DNA of 64,000 bases from Streptomyces guryensis (GCF_021261325.1 NZ_JAJSBI010000013.1:186001-250000), one strand, 5' to 3'. Counted from the stretch's first letter, positions 9,182-18,461 are shown. Made by a program: numbers and translations. The notes: generated by a model from the sequence alone, not told the origin.

Positions 9182-9759
9182 CTATTTCTTGTAGTCCTTC
9201 AGGCAGAGCAGGAAGTCGTTGCTGTCACTGCTCTCGGTGTACGAGTACTGGAAGTCCTTCGCGGCCGCCACGCACTTGGTGTCGGCCTCGGTCTCCGAGT
9301 AGTTGCCACTGATCTTGGCCAGCACGATGTACTGGGCCTGCGACGAGTCGCACTTCACGACCTCGAGGTCCGGGTGGCTGTCGTCGCTGCTGCCGCGGTG
9401 CATGCAGTCGCCGACCGTCGCTGTGTCGGCGTCGTTCCGGCTCGCTATGTATCCGCCGATGGCGAGGCAGGCCACCACGGCGACAATGACGATGTTCTTG
9501 ATCCTTTGGGGCCGAGCTTGCGACTGGGCTGCGGCGGAACCGCGGCGTACGGCGGGGGAAACCCGGGCTGACCTGGCTGCTGCGGGTACCCGGCCTGGGG
9601 CGGATACGGCGCCGGGCCCTGGGGCGGATACGGCGCCGGGCCCTGGGGCGGATACGGCGCCGGGCCCTGGGGCGGGTATGGCGTCTGGCCCTGGGGCTGA
9701 CCGTAGGGCTGCTGGCCCTGTGCGTACGGGTTCTGGCCCTGGGGCGGCGGAAAAGTCAC
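9182..9759 (-). pseudogene. small Pro-rich membrane protein, frameshifted
   Basis: The N-terminal part is read from the GTG at 9759: Pro/Gln/Tyr-rich with PYPPQGPA-type repeats, ending PSRKLGPK. The conserved C-terminal part lies in another frame: KNIVIVAVVACLAIGGYIAS membrane helix, then a secreted domain with cysteines in GDCMH, VKCDS, TKCVA and LLCLKDYKK. The frames join if one base is restored in the run at 9505-9511 (CCCAAAGG read as CCCAAAAGG). The combined protein would resemble a conserved Streptomyces family next to cca. It could be a real mutation, an assembly indel or, less likely, ribosomal slippage on the C run. Function unknown. Confidence 0.7.
9601..9696. repeat. 24-bp tandem repeat in Pro-rich coding region
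   Basis: Three identical 24-bp units (9601-9624, 9625-9648, 9649-9672) and a fourth diverged unit to 9696. On the minus strand they encode the eight-residue repeat GPAPYPPQ of the frameshifted membrane protein. Copy number could vary between strains. Confidence 0.85.
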
Positions 9760-9887
9760 TTGGGAGTCCCCCTGGAAGCAAGCATGAGTGTGTGGCGCGT
9801 ATAAGGCGTGAGTAAGACGGACGTAAGTTATCGGGACTCACTGACATCTCTGCAACTCGGAGGGGGTCTGTGCCATTGATGTGACAC

Positions 9888-11150
9888 TTACTGGCGATCA
9901 AAGCGGCCCATAGCCCCAGCAACTGCCCCGTAGACAACAGCGACCGTGACCACCAGCGGTATGGAACGGCCATCCGGCGGCAGCATCAGCGCGGCCACCG
10001 CCGCGGCTCCGACGAAGGCAACGTTGAAGAGCACGTCGTAGACGGAGAAGATCCGGCCCCGGAAGCCGTCGTCGACGGAGGACTGCACGATCGTGTCCGT
10101 GGCGATCTTCGCGCCCTGGGTCGTCAGACCGAGGAAGAACGTCGCGATCAGCATCGGAGCCACGGTGAACGGAAGGCCGAGGGAGGGTTCCAGGACGGCA
10201 GCCGCCGCGGCGCACACGGCGATCCAGCGGCCCGGCCCGAGGCCTCCCGCAGCCCAGGGAGTCACCGCGGCCGCCGCGAAGAAGCCGGCCGCGGAGGTCC
10301 CCAGTGCCAACCCCAGCAGGCGCAGTCCGCCGTCCGCGGTCGAGGAGAAGGTATACCGGCACAGCATCAACAGCATGACCAGCAGCGCGCCGTAGCAGAA
10401 CCGCATGAGGGTCATGGTTCCGAGTGCCCAGGCTGCCTCACGGCGCTGCGGTGCCGCGAGGTGCCGTAGAGCCGCCGTCAGGTCGCGGGCCGTGCCGGTG
10501 AGTGCCGTGGTCAGCCTCGGCTGTACCAACTCGGCTTCCGGCCCCAGCAGTTCCGGTGCCAGGCGCAGTGATGCGAGCGCCGCGCACAGGTACAGGGCGG
10601 CGCCCAGCAGCACCACAGCGGCATCGGAGTCCGCCACCACCAGCCGTACGACGAAGGCGAGACCGCCGCCCGCGGTCGCGGCGAGCGTCCCGGCGGTCGG
10701 GGAAAGGGAGTTGGCCATCACCAGGCGCTCGGCGTCGACGACACGCGGCAGTGTGGCGGACAGCCCCGCGAGCACGAAGCGGTTGACGGCGGTGACGCAG
10801 AGCGCGGACACGTAGAAGAGCCAGTCCGGGACGTGACCGAGGATCAGGGCGGCCGTCGCCGACGCCAGCACGGCGCGCAGCAGATTGCCGTAGAGAAATA
10901 CCTGGCGGCGGCGCCAGCGGTCCAGGAGGACGCCGGCGAAGGGGCCCACCAGAGAGTACGGAAGCAGCAGGACCGCCATCGCGGAGGCGATCGCGGTGGC
11001 CGAGGTCTGTTTCTCCGGCGAGAAGACGACGTAGGCGGCGAGTGCGACCTGGTAGACGCCGTCGGCGCCCTGGGACAGCAGGCGTACGGCGAGCAGACGC
11101 CGGAAGTTCCCGAAGCGCAGGAGGGTGCGCAGGTCACGGACGACGGCCAT
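9888..11150 (-). CDS. MFS transporter
   Basis: A 420-residue membrane protein with about 12 hydrophobic helices and the cytoplasmic loop signature DRWRRRQVFLYGN between helices 2 and 3, typical of major facilitator exporters (MFS_3/enterobactin-exporter type). I chose the ATG at 11150 (MAVVRDLRTLLR), which has GAGG upstream; a GTG five codons earlier lacks one. It is downstream of inositol-phosphate synthase but separated by a strong terminator hairpin, so it probably has its own promoter. Substrate unknown. Confidence 0.85.
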   Translation of the reverse strand: MAVVRDLRTLLRFGNFRRLLAVRLLSQGADGVYQVALAAYVVFSPEKQTSATAIASAMAVLLLPYSLVGPFAGVLLDRWRRRQVFLYGNLLRAVLASATAALILGHVPDWLFYVSALCVTAVNRFVLAGLSATLPRVVDAERLVMANSLSPTAGTLAATAGGGLAFVVRLVVADSDAAVVLLGAALYLCAALASLRLAPELLGPEAELVQPRLTTALTGTARDLTAALRHLAAPQRREAAWALGTMTLMRFCYGALLVMLLMLCRYTFSSTADGGLRLLGLALGTSAAGFFAAAAVTPWAAGGLGPGRWIAVCAAAAAVLEPSLGLPFTVAPMLIATFFLGLTTQGAKIATDTIVQSSVDDGFRGRIFSVYDVLFNVAFVGAAAVAALMLPPDGRSIPLVVTVAVVYGAVAGAMGRFDRQ

Positions 11151-11172
11151 GGGGCACAGCCTCACATACGGG

Positions 11173-11206
11173 GAGGGTCCCCGGGTCGGGTGACCCGGGG
11201 ACCCTC
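11173..11206 (-). terminator. terminator after ino1
   Basis: A perfect 15-bp stem (GAGGGTCCCCGGGTC with its complement) closes a 4-base loop, 33 bp beyond the inositol-phosphate synthase stop. It is a factor-independent-type hairpin without a U tract, as usual in Streptomyces. It isolates ino1 from the MFS gene. Confidence 0.75.
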
Positions 11207-11238
11207 AACGCCCTGGCAGGAGCAGTTTGTGTCGGCGA

Positions 11239-12321
11239 CTAGCGCTCGACTTCACCCTTGATGAACTTCTCGACGTTCTCGCGGGCCTCGTCGTCGAAGT
11301 ACTGGACCGGCGGGGACTTCATGAAGTAGGAGGACGCCGACAGGATCGGGCCGCCGATGCCACGGTCCTTGGCGATCTTCGCGGCGCGCAGGGCGTCGAT
11401 GATGACACCCGCGGAGTTCGGGGAGTCCCAGACCTCGAGCTTGTACTCCAGGTTCAGCGGGACGTCACCGAAGGCACGGCCCTCGAGGCGGACGTACGCC
11501 CACTTGCGGTCGTCGAGCCAGGCGACGTAGTCGGACGGGCCGATGTGGACGTTCTTCTCGCCGAGGTCCCGGTCGGGGATCTGCGAGGTGACGGCCTGCG
11601 TCTTGGAGATCTTCTTGGACTCCAGGCGGTCACGCTCGAGCATGTTCTTGAAGTCCATGTTGCCGCCGACGTTCAGCTGCATCGTGCGGTCCAGGACGAC
11701 GCCCCGGTCCTCGAACAGCTTCGCCATGACGCGGTGCGTGATGGTGGCGCCGACCTGGGATTTGATGTCGTCGCCGACGATCGGGACGCCGGCCTCGGTG
11801 AACTTGTCCGCCCATTGCTTGGTGCCGGCGATGAAGACGGGGAGGGCGTTGACGAAGGCGACCTTGGCGTCGATGGCGCACTGGGCGTAGAACTTCGCCG
11901 CGTCCTCGGAGCCGACGGGCAGGTAGCAGACGAGGACGTCGACTTGCTTGTCCTTGAGGACCTGGACGACGTCGACCGGCTCGGCGTCGGACTCCTCGAT
12001 GGTCTCGCGGTAGTACTTGCCGAGGCCGTCGAGGGTGTGGCCGCGCTGGACGGTCACGCCAGTGTTCGGCACGTCGCAGATCTTGATGGTGTTGTTCTCG
12101 GAGGCGCCGATGGCGTCCGCGAGATCGAGGCCGACCTTCTTCGCGTCGACGTCGAAGGCGGCGACGAACTCGACGTCACGGACGTGGTAGTCGCCGAACT
12201 GGACGTGCATCAGGCCGGGGACCTTGGACGCCGGGTCGGCGTCCTTGTAGTACTCCACTCCCTGAACCAGCGACGCGGCGCAGTTGCCCACACCGACGAT
12301 GGCTACGCGAACCGAACCCAT
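11239..12321 (-). CDS. ino1: inositol-3-phosphate synthase
   Basis: A 360-residue NAD-dependent synthase converting glucose 6-phosphate to myo-inositol 3-phosphate, the first step towards mycothiol and phosphatidylinositol in actinobacteria. The N-terminus has the Rossmann motif VGVGNCAASLVQG; later segments such as SEDAAKFYAQCAIDAK and KSQVGATITHR are characteristic of the short actinobacterial enzyme. The start is the ATG at 12321 with GGGAG upstream, not the longer frame to 12369. The PadR gene lies 45 bp upstream on the same strand and may be cotranscribed. Confidence 0.93.
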   Translation of the reverse strand: MGSVRVAIVGVGNCAASLVQGVEYYKDADPASKVPGLMHVQFGDYHVRDVEFVAAFDVDAKKVGLDLADAIGASENNTIKICDVPNTGVTVQRGHTLDGLGKYYRETIEESDAEPVDVVQVLKDKQVDVLVCYLPVGSEDAAKFYAQCAIDAKVAFVNALPVFIAGTKQWADKFTEAGVPIVGDDIKSQVGATITHRVMAKLFEDRGVVLDRTMQLNVGGNMDFKNMLERDRLESKKISKTQAVTSQIPDRDLGEKNVHIGPSDYVAWLDDRKWAYVRLEGRAFGDVPLNLEYKLEVWDSPNSAGVIIDALRAAKIAKDRGIGGPILSASSYFMKSPPVQYFDDEARENVEKFIKGEVER

Positions 12322-12365
12322 TCCGGTTGCTCCCTGTGTGTACGAGTGAGGCCCTGACTGGGCTC

Positions 12366-13049
12366 TCACGTGGCGGTGTCGCCGGGCGTATCCGTCCCGG
12401 GGGTGTCCCCGGGACGGGGCAGGACGCCCGGCGATCCAGTGGTGTTGTTCTGCTGAGCGGACCCCCCGGAGGCGGGACCCTTCAGGTCCCGGCCGGCCCG
12501 CTCGCTCTCGATGAGCTCGTTCAGCCAGCGCACTTCGCGCTCCACGGACTCCATCCCGTGGCGCTGGAGCTCAAGCGTGTAGTCGTCGAGGCGCTCTCTG
12601 GTGCGTGCCAAGGAGAGGCGCATCTTCTCCAGACGCTCCTCCAGCCGGCTGCGGCGTCCCTCCAGCACGCGCATGCGTACGTCGCGTGACGTCTGCCCGA
12701 AGAAGGCGAAACGGGCGGCGAAGTGCTCGTCCTCGTACGCGTCCGGGCCCGTTTGCGAGAGCAGCTCCTCGAAGTGCTCCTTACCTTCCGCCGTCAACCG
12801 GTAGACGATCTTGGCGCGACGCCCTGCGAGTGGTGCCGCGAGGGCGTCCTCAGGGGTGTGTCCCGGTTCTTCGATCAACCAGCCGTTGGCGACCAGCGTC
12901 TTGAGGCAGGGGTAGAGGGTGCCGTAGCTGAACGCACGGAACACACCCAGTGACGTATTGAGTCGTTTGCGCAGCTCATAGCCGTGCATCGGGGACTCGC
13001 GGAGCAGACCGAGTACGGCGAACTCGAGGATCCCTGAACGCCGGCTCAT
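12366..13049 (-). CDS. PadR family transcriptional regulator
   Basis: A 227-residue regulator with an N-terminal PadR winged helix (about 5-90: FAVLGLLRESPMHGYELRKRLN) and a helical C-terminal dimerisation region with a coiled-coil segment (LEERLEKMRLSLARTRERLDDYT). The tail is Gly/Pro/Thr-rich. It precedes ino1 on the same strand. A 21-bp palindrome with ATGT...ACAT ends lies 31 bp upstream of its start, suggesting autoregulation. The effector is unknown. Confidence 0.9.
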   Translation of the reverse strand: MSRRSGILEFAVLGLLRESPMHGYELRKRLNTSLGVFRAFSYGTLYPCLKTLVANGWLIEEPGHTPEDALAAPLAGRRAKIVYRLTAEGKEHFEELLSQTGPDAYEDEHFAARFAFFGQTSRDVRMRVLEGRRSRLEERLEKMRLSLARTRERLDDYTLELQRHGMESVEREVRWLNELIESERAGRDLKGPASGGSAQQNNTTGSPGVLPRPGDTPGTDTPGDTAT

Positions 13050-13079
13050 CCGCTCGCCTCCTCGCCGTTATCTCGCACC

Positions 13080-13100
13080 GATGTATCGACTCGATACATC
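13080..13100. promoter_or_regulatory. probable PadR operator
   Basis: A 21-bp perfect palindrome around one central base: GATGTATCGA-C-TCGATACATC. The outer ATGT/ACAT half-sites are those expected for PadR proteins, though the spacing is longer than the classical ATGT-N8-ACAT. It lies 31 bp upstream of the padR ATG and in the divergent region with the PBP gene. Confidence 0.65.
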
Positions 13101-13402
13101 ACGACGATAGAACGGCCTTCCGGACGGGACAAGTGGGGAGACGGTGAACGGGATCACATCACTTATTCATCCGAGGCAAGTTGCCTGATTTGGGGTGAAG
13201 TCTGGGGCTCAGTGGGTTTTGGCGGTGCGTAGTCTGTGCGGCATGCAAACCACCGGGAGCCGAGTGACACCAGGGGGTGTCATGGCTCCCGGCGCAGTAC
13301 GGGTGAATGCGGGATCGACCACATCCGTACTTCGGGGGGACCGGAAACCAGCCGCCGTTTCCAGGCGCGCAAAGGTGCGCCTGCCCGAGGAGTAGTCGTT
13401 CG
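13101..13402 (+). promoter_or_regulatory. PBP leader with hairpin
   Basis: About 300 bp without a convincing gene, upstream of the PBP start. Positions 13255-13290 form an interrupted hairpin: GGGAGCC and TGACACC pair with GGTGTCA and GGCTCCC around a short loop. It may be a leader structure or an attenuator. No protein-binding site was identified. Confidence 0.4.
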
Positions 13403-16072
13403 ATGAGCGAGCACCGTCGCAAACCGCCGCAGCCGCAGGGAGGCGGACGTGCCGCGGCCCGACGCGGCCAGTCCGGCTCGTCCTCCGGCCGCCGCGCGGC
13501 ACCGCGAGGCGCAACCGGGTCCCCGGCCGATTACGGACTGGGCCAGGGGTCGGCTGACGAGGAGCGGTCGTACGGCGGCCGCGCCGACGCCCGCCGCGCG
13601 GCACAGAGAACTGGAGGCGGCCGCCGTAGAGCGGCCGAGCCCGGCCGCGGAGGTCGACGCGGCGCGCCCGGCGGCCCCAGCGGGCCCGGGCGGGGCAGAG
13701 GGCGAGCACCCGTTCCCGGCAGAAAGCGTCTGATCGACTATCCGCGGGCGGGCAAGTACGGCGTGGGGCGCTGGGTGCCGTCGTGGAAGCTGGTGACAGG
13801 CCTGTTCATCGGCTTCATCGGAAGCCTGGTGGCCGTGGCGGGCATCGGGTACGCGATGGTGAGCATCCCGAATGTCGCCGACGCCGCGACGGCGCAGAAC
13901 AACGTCTTCTACTGGTCCGACAAGAGCGAGATGGTCGCGACGGGTGGTGAGACGAACCGCCAGATCGTCAACCTCTCCCAGATTCCCAAGGCGATGCAGT
14001 ACGCCGTCGTCTCGCAGGAGAACAAGACCTTCTACACCGACAGCGGCATCGACCCGAAGGGCATCGCCCGCGCCGTGTTCAACATGGCCCGGGGCGGTGC
14101 GACGCAGGGTGGCTCCACCATCACCCAGCAGTACGTGAAGAACGCGCGGCTCGACGACCAGTCGCAGACGATCACGCGTAAGTTCAAGGAGATCTTCATC
14201 TCCATAAAGGTGGGTGCCACGGTCTCGAAGGACGAGATCATGAAGGGCTACCTGAACTCCGCGTACTACGGGCGCAACGCGTACGGCATCCAGGCGGCTG
14301 CCCGCGCGTACTTCAACAAGGACTCCGTCGACCTGAACCCGGGTGAGTGTGCGTTCCTGGCGGCGATGCTCAAGGGCGCCACGTACTACGACCCCGCGGG
14401 ATCCACCTCCATTGACCCGGCGGCCACCCAGGAGGCCAACAGCAAGCGTGCGCTGCGCCAGATGCAGAACACCCTCGACAAGATGGTCGAGTACCACCAC
14501 CTGGACGCGGCGACCCGGGCCAAGTACACCAGGCTCCCCGACGTGAAGAACCCGCGGTCGAACACTGCGCTCGGCGGCCAGGTCGGCTACCTGGTCGACC
14601 TCGCCAAGGCCTACTTGATCAACAACACCAACATCACCGCCAACGACCTGCAGCGGGGTGGCTACTCGATCTACACGACCTTCGACAAGAAGAAGGTCAA
14701 GGCGCTCGAGGCCTCGGTCAAGAACGTCCAGAAGGCCAACATCAAACCCAAGGAACGCCCGAAGACGGACACACACGTCCAGTTCGGTGGCGCTTCCGTG
14801 GACCCGACGACCGGCGCCATCAAGGCCATCTACGGCGGTGAGGACGCTACCAAGCACTTCACCAACAACGCCGACGTCACCGGCGCCCAGGTCGGTTCGA
14901 CCTTCAAGCCGTTCGTGCTCGCCGCGGCGATGAAGTGGGGTGTCAAGAACCCGAGCCTGGGCCCGGAGCAGGCACAGGACGAACGCACCCAGGTCTCCCC
15001 GAAGAGCCTGTACAGCGGCCAGAACAAGCTCAAGATCGAGGAGTACGACAAGACGGTCTGGAAGAACGACAAGGGCGAGGAGTGGCTGCAGACGAACGAC
15101 GGCAATGAGTCGTACGGCAGTCCGCCCAAGTACCAGATCGACTTGCGTGAGGCGATGCGGGAGTCGGTGAACTCCGCCTATGTGCAGCTGGGCATGGACG
15201 TCGGGCTGGACAAGGTGAAGGAGGCGGCCATGGACGCCGGCCTCAAGGAGAACAGTCTGGCCGGTACCAGCTTCCCGTCCTTCTCCATCGGCATCTCCGA
15301 CCCGAGCGCGATCCGCATGGCGGGTGCGTACGCCACCTTCGCGGCCAGCGGTGAACAGCGTGAGCCGTTCTCCGTCACGAGGGTCACGAGCAAGGACGGC
15401 ACGGTCTTCTCGCACAAGGATCAGCCGAACGAAGCGTTCACCGCGAAGGTCGCCGACAACGTCACCGACGTGCTGAAGACCGTGGTCGACAAGGGAACGG
15501 GTACAGCCGCCCAGCTGACCGGTCGCCAGGTGGCCGGCAAGACGGGTACCACCGATGGCAACAAGTCCGCCTGGTTCGTGGGCTACACCCCGCAGCTGTC
15601 CACGTCGATCACGATGTTCCGTTACAACGACGACGAGTCGGAGAAGAACCGCACCTTCCTGGAGATGTATGGAACGGGCGGTCAGAAGAAGATCCACGGT
15701 GCCTCGTTCCCGGCCGAGATCTGGCACGACTACATGGCCGAGGCGTTGAAGAACGATCCGCCGAAGGACTTCCCCACGCCGGAGCCGATTGGCACGATCG
15801 TCAACGACGTGCCCAGCCCGACGGCCGTTCCGACGCCCAGCCAGAGCCTTACGAGTCCGACACCGAGTCCGACACCCAGTGAGACCTTGACGAGCCCGTC
15901 GCCCTCGGCGAGCGAGTCCTGCAGGTTCGGCTGGCAGTGCACGGACACCGGCGGCACGGGTACCGGCGGCGCGGACGGGGGCGTGACCTCATCACCGACG
16001 GCGACGGACACATCCGGGACGGGCAACAACAGAGGCAACGGCAACGGCGGGCTCTTCGGGGGCGCGGGGTGA
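13403..16072 (+). CDS. bifunctional class A penicillin-binding protein
   Basis: An 889-residue peptidoglycan glycosyltransferase-transpeptidase. The start is the ATG at 13403 (MSEHRRKPPQ), ten bases after GAGGAG. A basic Gly/Arg-rich cytoplasmic region precedes one membrane helix (about 131-155). The GT51 domain has the catalytic EN-K-FY motif (SQENKTFY, near 204) and GGSTITQQYVKN. The transpeptidase has S499-T-F-K502, S588-V-N590 and K713-T-G-T716, so all active-site motifs are intact. The Ser/Thr/Pro-rich C-terminal tail has TPSPTPS-like repeats and a cysteine pair. Other class A PBPs normally exist elsewhere in Streptomyces. Confidence 0.95.
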   Translation: MSEHRRKPPQPQGGGRAAARRGQSGSSSGRRAAPRGATGSPADYGLGQGSADEERSYGGRADARRAAQRTGGGRRRAAEPGRGGRRGAPGGPSGPGRGRGRAPVPGRKRLIDYPRAGKYGVGRWVPSWKLVTGLFIGFIGSLVAVAGIGYAMVSIPNVADAATAQNNVFYWSDKSEMVATGGETNRQIVNLSQIPKAMQYAVVSQENKTFYTDSGIDPKGIARAVFNMARGGATQGGSTITQQYVKNARLDDQSQTITRKFKEIFISIKVGATVSKDEIMKGYLNSAYYGRNAYGIQAAARAYFNKDSVDLNPGECAFLAAMLKGATYYDPAGSTSIDPAATQEANSKRALRQMQNTLDKMVEYHHLDAATRAKYTRLPDVKNPRSNTALGGQVGYLVDLAKAYLINNTNITANDLQRGGYSIYTTFDKKKVKALEASVKNVQKANIKPKERPKTDTHVQFGGASVDPTTGAIKAIYGGEDATKHFTNNADVTGAQVGSTFKPFVLAAAMKWGVKNPSLGPEQAQDERTQVSPKSLYSGQNKLKIEEYDKTVWKNDKGEEWLQTNDGNESYGSPPKYQIDLREAMRESVNSAYVQLGMDVGLDKVKEAAMDAGLKENSLAGTSFPSFSIGISDPSAIRMAGAYATFAASGEQREPFSVTRVTSKDGTVFSHKDQPNEAFTAKVADNVTDVLKTVVDKGTGTAAQLTGRQVAGKTGTTDGNKSAWFVGYTPQLSTSITMFRYNDDESEKNRTFLEMYGTGGQKKIHGASFPAEIWHDYMAEALKNDPPKDFPTPEPIGTIVNDVPSPTAVPTPSQSLTSPTPSPTPSETLTSPSPSASESCRFGWQCTDTGGTGTGGADGGVTSSPTATDTSGTGNNRGNGNGGLFGGAG

Positions 16073-16118
16073 GCCGTTGACCGAGAGGTCGTCGTAAGGG
16101 CGTGATACGCGCGGATGA

Positions 16119-16152
16119 CGGGCCGGCGTTCCTCGATGGAGGACACCGGCCC
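16119..16152 (+). terminator. terminator after PBP
   Basis: Interrupted hairpin 47 bp past the PBP stop: CGGGCCGG pairs with CCGGCCCG, with inner TCCTC/GAGGA pairing. Confidence 0.65.
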
Positions 16153-16158
16153 GTTTCC

Positions 16159-16419
16159 GTGTCTCCTCGAGGCCACCGGTGTGGTGAGTGCGGCCCTGGC
16201 CCTGCCGGCCACGGTCGGCCTGACCGGCACGGCCAGCGCGAAGGTTCGGCCATCGGGAACTCGGTCGAGATCGGCGCCTGGATCGGTACGCCGGACGGCA
16301 GCGGCTGGGCCGACGCGGGCAAGTACGCCTCCTATCGCGCCCGATCAAGGTCACCGCGAGCTTTGTGAAACTGGGAAGGGCAGTACAGGGACAGCAGCTA
16401 TTCCAGCCAGCCCTGTTGA
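16159..16419 (+). pseudogene. decayed small secreted protein gene
   Basis: Fragments in different frames line up as one small exported protein. A signal-peptide-like stretch (VVSAALALPATVGLTGTASA) comes first, then in another frame IGAWIGTPDGSGWADAGKYASYR, then after a missing base API KVTAS, then after an extra A in GTGAAACTGG the end NWEGQYRDSSYSSQPC and a stop at 16417-16419. A -1 near 16340 and a +1 near 16368 would restore one reading frame; another shift lies near 16243. The pattern resembles small secreted Streptomyces proteins of unknown function. The start cannot be fixed because the region before it is the PBP terminator. Confidence 0.4.
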
Positions 16420-16503
16420 GACAAGGCCGTACGAGAAGTGCGCGAGAGGCCGCTCCGGGTACCGGGGCGGGCTTTGCCGTGCCCCAGCTTGGAGGAGGCG
16501 AGG

Positions 16504-16611
16504 ATGAACGACAGCCTGAGGTGGCTCGGGGAGCACTGTTACAAGCCCCCGGAAAGGTGCCGAGTATGCGGGGCGGCGTATCACGCACCGCGGTGCGGGG
16601 GCTCCCCGTAG
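16504..16611 (+). CDS. hypothetical Cys-rich 35-residue ORF
   Basis: ATG preceded by a strong GGAGGAGG ribosome-binding sequence five bases upstream. The product contains C-R-V-C-G and further Cys/His residues (HCYKPPERCRVCG), like half a zinc ribbon. It stops at TAG, but the same frame continues open to about 16776, so it may be the start of a longer gene broken by that stop. Not recognised; it could be debris like its neighbour. The rest of 16612-16867 shows no convincing gene. Confidence 0.25.
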   Translation: MNDSLRWLGEHCYKPPERCRVCGAAYHAPRCGGSP

Positions 16612-16867
16612 GGGAACTCCTCCAGCGCCTGTGGGCACGCGGGGAAGAGACGGCGGCTCCAACATCGCGGTGCAGCCATGCTGGCTCGCGTGCGCCCCGG
16701 CGGCGACGGTGCCGTGCGGTTCACCGAGTTCGGGGAAAGCCCCCCAGCGGCCGGAAAGCGGATGCGACCGGGATAGTGGCGGCCCTGGATGCGGCACTGC
16801 GCGCCGGCCGGCGCGGCGAATCCCGGACCGGTCGAGTGTAGGGCGCCGCTCGGCTCCCGCCTCCGGT

Positions 16868-16881
16868 GTTTCACGTGAAAC
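16868..16881. other. parS site, exact
   Basis: GTTTCACGTGAAAC, 71 bp upstream of the GT87 gene start. Confidence 0.92.
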
Positions 16882-16952
16882 GTCGGCCATCGCGCCCACC
16901 GGGTAGGGCGGTCCTGGGCGTACTCCCAGGCATGTACGGCAGGATGTGCCCC

Positions 16953-18461
16953 ATGCCCAGCGCAGAATCGACGCAAGCGAACGTGCACGAGCAACACACG
17001 GTGCGTCCGACCACGGAGGATGCGGTCGCCCGGTCCGGCAGCGAGCTGATCGGCGGCCCCCTCGGGCGGCGCGCCCTGCTCGGGACGTCATGGTGGACTC
17101 CCGTGCGGGTCGTCGCGCTCGTGGCGATCGGCATGTTCGCCCTCGGGATGGTGCAGAAGGCGCCCTGCTACAACAGCGGCTGGTTCTTCGGTGCCAGCTC
17201 GCAGTACACGAAGGCGTGCTACTCGGACATTCCGCATCTCTATCAGGGGCGTGGTTTCGCCGACGGGCTTGTGCCGTACTTCGACAAGCTGTCCGGCGAC
17301 ATGCCGTACCTCGAGTACCCGGTGCTGACCGGCGTGTTCATGGAGGTCGCCTCCTGGCTCACGCCGGGCAGCGGCAGCATCCAGGACCAGGAGCAGTGGT
17401 ACTGGATGGTCAACGCCGGGATGCTGATGGTGTGCGCGGCCGTCATCGCGGTCTGCGTGGCCCGTACGCACGCCCGGCGTCCCTGGGACGGGCTGCTGGT
17501 CGCTCTGGCGCCGGCTTTCGCGCTGACCGCCACCATCAACTGGGACCTGCTCGCGGTCGCTCTGACGGCCGCGGCGATGCTGATGTGGTCCCGGGGCCGC
17601 TCAGTGGCGTTCGGGGTCCTCCTGGGGCTGGCCACGGCCGCCAAGCTCTATCCCGTCTTCCTGCTGGGCCCGCTGTTCCTGCTGTGCTGGCGTGCGGGCA
17701 AGTGGCGGGACTTCGGCAAGGCCCTGGCCGGAACAGTCGTCGCCTGGCTCGCGGTGAACCTGCCGGTGATGTTCTTCGCCTGGGACGGCTGGTCGCAGTT
17801 CTACAAGTTCAGCCATGACCGGGGTGTGGACTTCGGATCGTTCTGGTTGATCATGGCCCAGAACTCGACCGACCCGCTCAGCACCGACACCGTCAACAAT
17901 CTGGCCACGGCGCTGGTGGTGCTGTGTTTTGTGGGCCTCGGTGTGCTCACCATGACCGCCCCGCGCCGCCCGCGCTTCGCTCAGCTCGCTTTCCTGATCG
18001 TCGCGGCGTTCATCCTCACCAACAAGGTCTACTCCCCGCAGTACGTCCTCTGGCTGGTTCCGCTCGCTGTGCTGGCCCGCCCGAAGTGGCGGGACTTCCT
18101 GATCTGGCAGGCGTGCGAGGTCGCGTACTTCCTGGGTATCTGGCTGTATCTCGCGTACACAACAAGCGGGGACGCTCATAAGGGGCTGCCGCAGGACGGC
18201 TACCACTGGGCCATCGGCGTGCACCTGCTGGGAACGCTCTACCTGTGCGCCGTCATCGTGCGCGACATCCTCATGCCGGAGCGGGACCCGGTGCGCCGGG
18301 CCGGTGACGACGATCCTTCAGGGGGTGTGCTGGACGGCGCGGAGGACGTCTTCGCCCTTGGCGTTGCCGCTCATCCGCCGCGCCACGCGGCTCAATTCGA
18401 CGGGCCTCAGGTGGAGTGGGGCAGCAGTGGAACGGCATCTTCCACCGATAGTTCGCTCTGA
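16953..18461 (+). CDS. GT87-type membrane glycosyltransferase
   Basis: A 502-residue protein with about ten membrane helices, matching the GT-C fold alpha-1,2-mannosyltransferase-like family (GT87/DUF2029) that uses polyprenyl-phosphate-linked mannose outside the membrane. The extracytoplasmic loop after helix 1 carries the acidic region YSDIPHLYQGRGFADGLVPYFD and LEYPVLTG, typical of the family. I chose the ATG at 16953 (MPSAESTQAN); a longer frame starts inside the parS site. Its position beside the PBP, FemX and racemase-like genes suggests a cell-envelope glycan role. Substrate unproven. Confidence 0.82.
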   Translation: MPSAESTQANVHEQHTVRPTTEDAVARSGSELIGGPLGRRALLGTSWWTPVRVVALVAIGMFALGMVQKAPCYNSGWFFGASSQYTKACYSDIPHLYQGRGFADGLVPYFDKLSGDMPYLEYPVLTGVFMEVASWLTPGSGSIQDQEQWYWMVNAGMLMVCAAVIAVCVARTHARRPWDGLLVALAPAFALTATINWDLLAVALTAAAMLMWSRGRSVAFGVLLGLATAAKLYPVFLLGPLFLLCWRAGKWRDFGKALAGTVVAWLAVNLPVMFFAWDGWSQFYKFSHDRGVDFGSFWLIMAQNSTDPLSTDTVNNLATALVVLCFVGLGVLTMTAPRRPRFAQLAFLIVAAFILTNKVYSPQYVLWLVPLAVLARPKWRDFLIWQACEVAYFLGIWLYLAYTTSGDAHKGLPQDGYHWAIGVHLLGTLYLCAVIVRDILMPERDPVRRAGDDDPSGGVLDGAEDVFALGVAAHPPRHAAQFDGPQVEWGSSGTASSTDSSL

